NCBI GenBank assembly: GCA_963974125.1
Contig: CAXBCH010000005.1
Span: 62,001 to 126,000, forward strand
Reading direction: 5' to 3'
DNA length: 64,000 bases
Origin: Haliea sp963974125
GTDB lineage: Bacteria > Pseudomonadota > Gammaproteobacteria > Pseudomonadales > Halieaceae
In this document: positions 60,833-64,000 of the stretch, piece by piece
Layout: the number at the start of each line of letters is the position of its first letter
Numbering within the stretch: position 1 is the stretch's first letter
Position numbers and translations under genes: made by a program
The notes under the pieces: generated by a model
The model's database searches: none
What the model was told of the DNA's origin: nothing
Seen by the model: only the letters and a program-made list of their open reading frames with translations

Positions 60833-62299
60833 ATGAAAAGAATAACCACCTATGGATTTGTGTTTGGCAGTGCTGTCTGCGCCGCCACCAGCCATGCCCA
60901 GCAAGGCCCTGCGACCGATGTGGGCCAGGTACTGGCGGATCAGGGGGCACCGCAGTTCATCGTCGATGCCGGCGATGCGATCCGCGCCACCTGCCTGGAA
61001 CTGGGTGCCGATGGCCCGCAAACGGGACAGCGCGCAGATCTGTTTAGCCGCTGCAGGGAGATGTCGCTAACCGTTATTGGGACCACGGGGATCACGGTCC
61101 CCCACGGCTATGGCTACACCAGCCTCGACGATTCCTGGAACGCCATTCGCCAGTTTTCCGGCGAAGAGACCTCCAGCCAGTCGCGCCTGGCAACCGAGAG
61201 CAGCAATCGCCAGTTCGCGAACCTGGGCGCACGCATGGATGCCATCCGGCGTGGCGCCCGCACGACCATTTCACCGGTAGCGTTCAATTTCCACGGTGTG
61301 GACCTCGGCGAGGCGCTGGCCGGTGATCTACCGCCGCTGGCCGGAGGCACCGGCGCGGGTGACGAGCGGGATGCCGACACCGGCTGGGCCTGGTTCAGCA
61401 ACGGCGCCGTCGGCTGGGGCGACCGCGACGAAACCGACAACGAGGGCGGCTACGACTTCGACTCCTGGGGCATCACCCTGGGCGCCGACTATGCCTTCGA
61501 CAGCGGCCTCGCCGTCGGCCTGGCGCTGGGCTACAGCAGCTATGATGTCGACCTGGACCGCACCACGGGCAGCAGCTTTATCAGCAGCTCAGCGGGCGGC
61601 AAGATTGAGAGCGAGGGCTACAGCCTGTCGGGATTCTTTGTCTACGGGATGGAGAACAGCTACGTCAACGGCATTCTCAGCTACGGGCGAAACGATTTCG
61701 ACATGGCGCGCAAGGTCCAGTTGACCGCCGCGCCGGGCGCGACAGGCACGGCGCAGGGCCTGGTACTGGACCGCCGCTTCGATGCCAGTACCGACAGTAA
61801 CCAGCTTGGCGCCCAGGCCACCGCTGGCTACGTCTTCGGCAGTGGCGCGACCACGGCGGATGTGTATGCCGGCTTCGATTACCTCGACATTGATATCGAC
61901 GGCTATCGGGAACGTGAGGTTGATACCGATGGCGGCCTCGCCCTGCGCTATGGCGACCAGGACACCCAGTCAGTGCAATCCATTGTCGGCGTCATGGTCC
62001 GGCATGCGAGCAGCACCGGGTTTGGCGTCCTGCTACCCTACGCCGGGGTCGAATGGCGGCACGAGTTTGACAATGAAGCCCAGACCCTGGACTACAGCTA
62101 TGCCTTCGCCCTGCCCGGCAGCGGGGTGCAGTTCCGCTCGCCCACCGATGACCCGGACGAGGACTTCTTTGAACTGACCCTCGGGCTGTCGGCGCAGTTC
62201 GCCAACAACCTGTTTGCCTTCGTGCAGTACAACAGTACCGCGGGGCTGTCGCGCACCAGCGCCAACCTGATCACTTTCGGCTTGCGGGGGGTATTCTAG
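60833..62299 (+). CDS. Autotransporter beta-barrel protein with short passenger
   Basis: 488 aa. Signal peptide (1-23), a passenger of only about 165 residues, and a C-terminal autotransporter barrel (about 190-488) with alternating strands (WGITLGADYAFDSGLAVGLA, EGYSLSGFFVYG) and terminal aromatic residue (LRGVF). The passenger contains two cysteines around LGADGPQTGQRADLFSRC and a QFSGEETSSQSRLATESS helix, a pattern common in gammaproteobacterial autotransporters with no known enzymatic activity. GGGGAAGGGCG precedes ATG 60833. Divergent from the kinase-caspase operon; a strong hairpin terminator follows. Confidence 0.87.
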   Translation: MKRITTYGFVFGSAVCAATSHAQQGPATDVGQVLADQGAPQFIVDAGDAIRATCLELGADGPQTGQRADLFSRCREMSLTVIGTTGITVPHGYGYTSLDDSWNAIRQFSGEETSSQSRLATESSNRQFANLGARMDAIRRGARTTISPVAFNFHGVDLGEALAGDLPPLAGGTGAGDERDADTGWAWFSNGAVGWGDRDETDNEGGYDFDSWGITLGADYAFDSGLAVGLALGYSSYDVDLDRTTGSSFISSSAGGKIESEGYSLSGFFVYGMENSYVNGILSYGRNDFDMARKVQLTAAPGATGTAQGLVLDRRFDASTDSNQLGAQATAGYVFGSGATTADVYAGFDYLDIDIDGYREREVDTDGGLALRYGDQDTQSVQSIVGVMVRHASSTGFGVLLPYAGVEWRHEFDNEAQTLDYSYAFALPGSGVQFRSPTDDPDEDFFELTLGLSAQFANNLFAFVQYNSTAGLSRTSANLITFGLRGVF

Positions 62300-62300
62300 G

Positions 62301-62340
62301 GAAAATCCGAGTACCGTCGGGTTTTTCGGGATTTTCTTTT
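62301..62340 (+). terminator. Rho-independent terminator of the autotransporter gene
   Basis: GAAAATCC (62301-62308) pairs with GGATTTTC (62329-62336) and the pairing extends by GA/TC with one bulged base, around a roughly 16-nt loop, followed by TTTT. It lies 2 bp after the stop codon. Confidence 0.65.
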
Positions 62341-62419
62341 AAAAACAGTGCACTATCAAAGGCCGAGCGATTCCTGAACGCGAGTTGTGCCAGCGCGCCA
62401 CTGGGTTAGGGTAGATCCG

Positions 62420-63139
62420 ATGACGAACCCGGACAACAGGTTGCAGGCCACCCGACGCGAGCCCAAACAGGCCCGTTCGCGGCTGCTCGTGGCGTCCATC
62501 CGCGAGGCCTGCAGACGCATTCTGCAGCACGGCAGCGTGGACGCCCTTACCGCCCAGCGTATCGCCGATGTGGCTGGTGTCACCATTGGCTCCTTCTACC
62601 AGTATTACCCCAACAAGGAGGCGGTGCTGCTGGATGTCCTGCTGGAGGATGCCCCCGAGGAAGCCGAGCAGCTCGCCAGCGAAACCCGCTACCTCGGCGC
62701 GCTGCGCTGGCAATCCCTGGAACACACCCTGAGGGAACTGGTGGTGGTCACCTGCCAACGCCACCAGCGTCTGCTGCAGAGTCACGGTCGGGTCTATCGC
62801 CGTTATCACCGGGAAATCGGCTTCGACACCCTGATCCATGCCAGCGTCCGCCGCTACGTTGCAACCAGCTCACTGGAGGAATGGCTACAGGAACTGCTGC
62901 TGCATCACCGGCCGGAGATGCCGGCGGCGACTGCCTCAATGCGCGCTTTCCTGATTGCCACCACCCTGACCGAGACGACCGCCAGGGCCGTGGATGAGCA
63001 CCCGGACTGGCTGGGCAACAGCGCCTTTCGCGCTGAACTGCAGCAGCTTTTGCTGGCCCACGCCCTGCAACCCACAGCTGCAGCCACTGAACCCGTTCAC
63101 CCACCACAAGAGAACCCAGACAATGAACTACCAGAATGA
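62420..63139 (+). CDS. TetR/AcrR family transcriptional regulator
   Basis: 239 aa. N-terminal TetR helix-turn-helix: ARSRLLVASIREACRRIL, then LTAQRIADVAGVTIGSFYQY and YPNKEAVLLDVLLEDAPEE. The remaining helical domain is the ligand pocket. The start at ATG 62420 has AGGG upstream; the ORF opens earlier without homology. The 3' end overlaps the start of the class II aldolase gene by 17 bp, so regulator and enzyme are co-expressed, suggesting it controls this catabolic unit. Confidence 0.88.
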   Translation: MTNPDNRLQATRREPKQARSRLLVASIREACRRILQHGSVDALTAQRIADVAGVTIGSFYQYYPNKEAVLLDVLLEDAPEEAEQLASETRYLGALRWQSLEHTLRELVVVTCQRHQRLLQSHGRVYRRYHREIGFDTLIHASVRRYVATSSLEEWLQELLLHHRPEMPAATASMRAFLIATTLTETTARAVDEHPDWLGNSAFRAELQQLLLAHALQPTAAATEPVHPPQENPDNELPE

Positions 63140-63902
63140 CCCCAGCCTGAACTGGAAAGTACTCGCACCGCTGGTGCCGAACCCGGGCCGCTACCCGACC
63201 CTGCCGGCGCTGACGACGCATCAGGAGCTGGCCCTGCTGTGCCGGGTGCTGTTCCGGGAAGGCTACAACGACCACATAGCCGGCCACATCACCCTGCGCC
63301 AGGATGACGGCACCCTTCTGGTCAACCCCTGGGAGCTGGCCTGGGACGAGGTCTGCGCCTCCGACATCCTCACCATCAATGAACAGGGCGATATCCTCGA
63401 CGGTCGCTGGAACGTGACTCCGGCGATCAACGTCCACCGCGACATGCACAGCCTGCGGGAGGACGTCAAGGTGGTGATCCACAATCATCCGGAATGGGGC
63501 TCTGTCTGGGCCGCCTGCAAGCGGGTGCCGCCCATCTACGACCAGACCTCGGCACTGGTGGACAGCGACCCTGTCATCTTCGACGAATACCACGGTACCG
63601 TGAACGACGAAAAGGAGGGCCGCGCCGCCGTCGAGGCACTGGGCGAGCACAAATGGGCCCTGCTGGCCAACCACGGCGTGTTCCTGGTCGGCAAGGATGT
63701 GCGCCAGGCACACCTGCGCGCCATCACCCTGGAGTGGCGCTGCCGCCTCGCCTGGCGGGTGGAGGCACTGGGCAACGGCCAGCCTCTGGATCAGAAAACC
63801 GCCGCGGCTACCGGCCACATGACCGACAGCAATGGCTTTCCCTTCCTCTGGGAAGCCATGGCCCGGCGGGAAATCCGCCGCGATCCGCGAGTGCTGGAAT
63901 AG
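63123..63902 (+). CDS. Class II aldolase/adducin family protein
   Basis: 259 aa. Metal-site histidines are visible as VIHNHPEWGSVW (H-x-H) and LLANHGVFLVG (third His), after the substrate loop GYNDHIAGHITLR. The family includes fuculose-phosphate aldolase and decarboxylases; proteins of this length and sequence style often accompany aromatic or sulfonate catabolism genes, so the substrate is open. The start ATG 63123 lies within the TetR gene end. A TauD-like gene follows 49 bp downstream. Confidence 0.88.
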   Translation: MNYQNDPSLNWKVLAPLVPNPGRYPTLPALTTHQELALLCRVLFREGYNDHIAGHITLRQDDGTLLVNPWELAWDEVCASDILTINEQGDILDGRWNVTPAINVHRDMHSLREDVKVVIHNHPEWGSVWAACKRVPPIYDQTSALVDSDPVIFDEYHGTVNDEKEGRAAVEALGEHKWALLANHGVFLVGKDVRQAHLRAITLEWRCRLAWRVEALGNGQPLDQKTAAATGHMTDSNGFPFLWEAMARREIRRDPRVLE

Positions 63903-63951
63903 GCACCCGACCCTGCTTTTTGTGTTCACGATTACGGATTGAGGAAACCCC

Positions 63952-64000
63952 ATGACATTGACCGTCACCCCCCTGAAGAACATCGGCGCCGAGGTGAGCG
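63952..64000 (+). CDS. TauD/TfdA-like dioxygenase, N-terminal fragment
   Basis: Only 16 codons are present before the window ends: MTLTVTPLKNIGAEVS. A GAGGAAA site lies seven bases upstream of the ATG. The opening P-L-x-x-I-G-A-E-V-S is the usual first strand of TauD/TfdA Fe(II)/2-oxoglutarate dioxygenases, but such a short stretch cannot prove it. Same strand and spacing as an operon with the class II aldolase gene. Confidence 0.5.
   Translation, partial: MTLTVTPLKNIGAEVS

Overview
The window is high-GC (roughly 60-65 % by eye), densely coded, single-copy bacterial chromosome. YaeQ, EpmB, a TIGR02647 protein, a PA3496-type protein, a Yej-like peptide importer and an HdfR-like LysR regulator point to a Gammaproteobacterium. 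Two large TonB-dependent receptors, a WS/DGAT acyltransferase, an SDR, an enoyl-CoA hydratase and a TauD-like gene suggest an aerobic, probably marine, Halieaceae/Cellvibrionales-like heterotroph. That placement is inference. I see no tRNA, rRNA, CRISPR array, insertion sequence or prophage.

Layout. 1-6.4 kb: the end of a TrkA/RCK-type protein, an exported family I pyrophosphatase, a TonB receptor of the Xanthomonas/Caulobacter type, a secreted aldose dehydrogenase, a TIGR02647 protein and an SDR. 6.4-15.1 kb: a leftward operon for hydantoin-type compounds (HyuA-like ATPase, DUF917/S-methyl-thiohydantoin desulfurase family protein, TonB receptor, Asp/Glu/hydantoin racemase), closed by a terminator and headed by a divergent MalT-like LuxR regulator. 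15.1-20.7 kb: small housekeeping genes (DUF2892, methyltransferase, DUF1295, YaeQ, PhoD, GNAT, thermonuclease). 20.8-26.9 kb: a five-gene Yej/Opp-type peptide ABC importer. 26.9-33.3 kb: enoyl-CoA hydratase, a 57-residue Cys-rich protein, an SOS-box-preceded DUF222-HNH gene broken by two in-frame stops, a WS/DGAT acyltransferase with a Lys-rich repeat tail, and an MFS transporter.

33.5-46.6 kb: a NaChBac-type voltage-gated channel with a calcium-like filter, SulP transporter plus Usp, TSUP exporter, FAH-family hydrolase, EEP-family protein, HNH nuclease, GcvT, a shikimate-kinase-like protein, a PA3496-like protein, an HdfR-like regulator divergent from a B12-binding radical SAM protein with a zinc-ribbon partner, and a membrane protein. 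46.6-51.3 kb: divergent puuA/puuB-like genes, a rhamnosyltransferase-like gene and epmB. 51.3-56.5 kb: three c-di-GMP proteins around an NTF2-like protein. 56.6-62.3 kb: a Ser/Thr kinase plus exported coiled-coil caspase operon divergent from a short autotransporter. 62.4-64.0 kb: TetR, class II aldolase and the start of a TauD/TfdA-like dioxygenase.

The units most worth following are the kinase-caspase pair (56601-60564), the hydantoin-type operon (6481-12126), the channel with an acidic filter (33491-34330), the SOS-box DUF222-HNH locus (28188-29856) and the radical SAM/zinc-ribbon pair (43638-45757).
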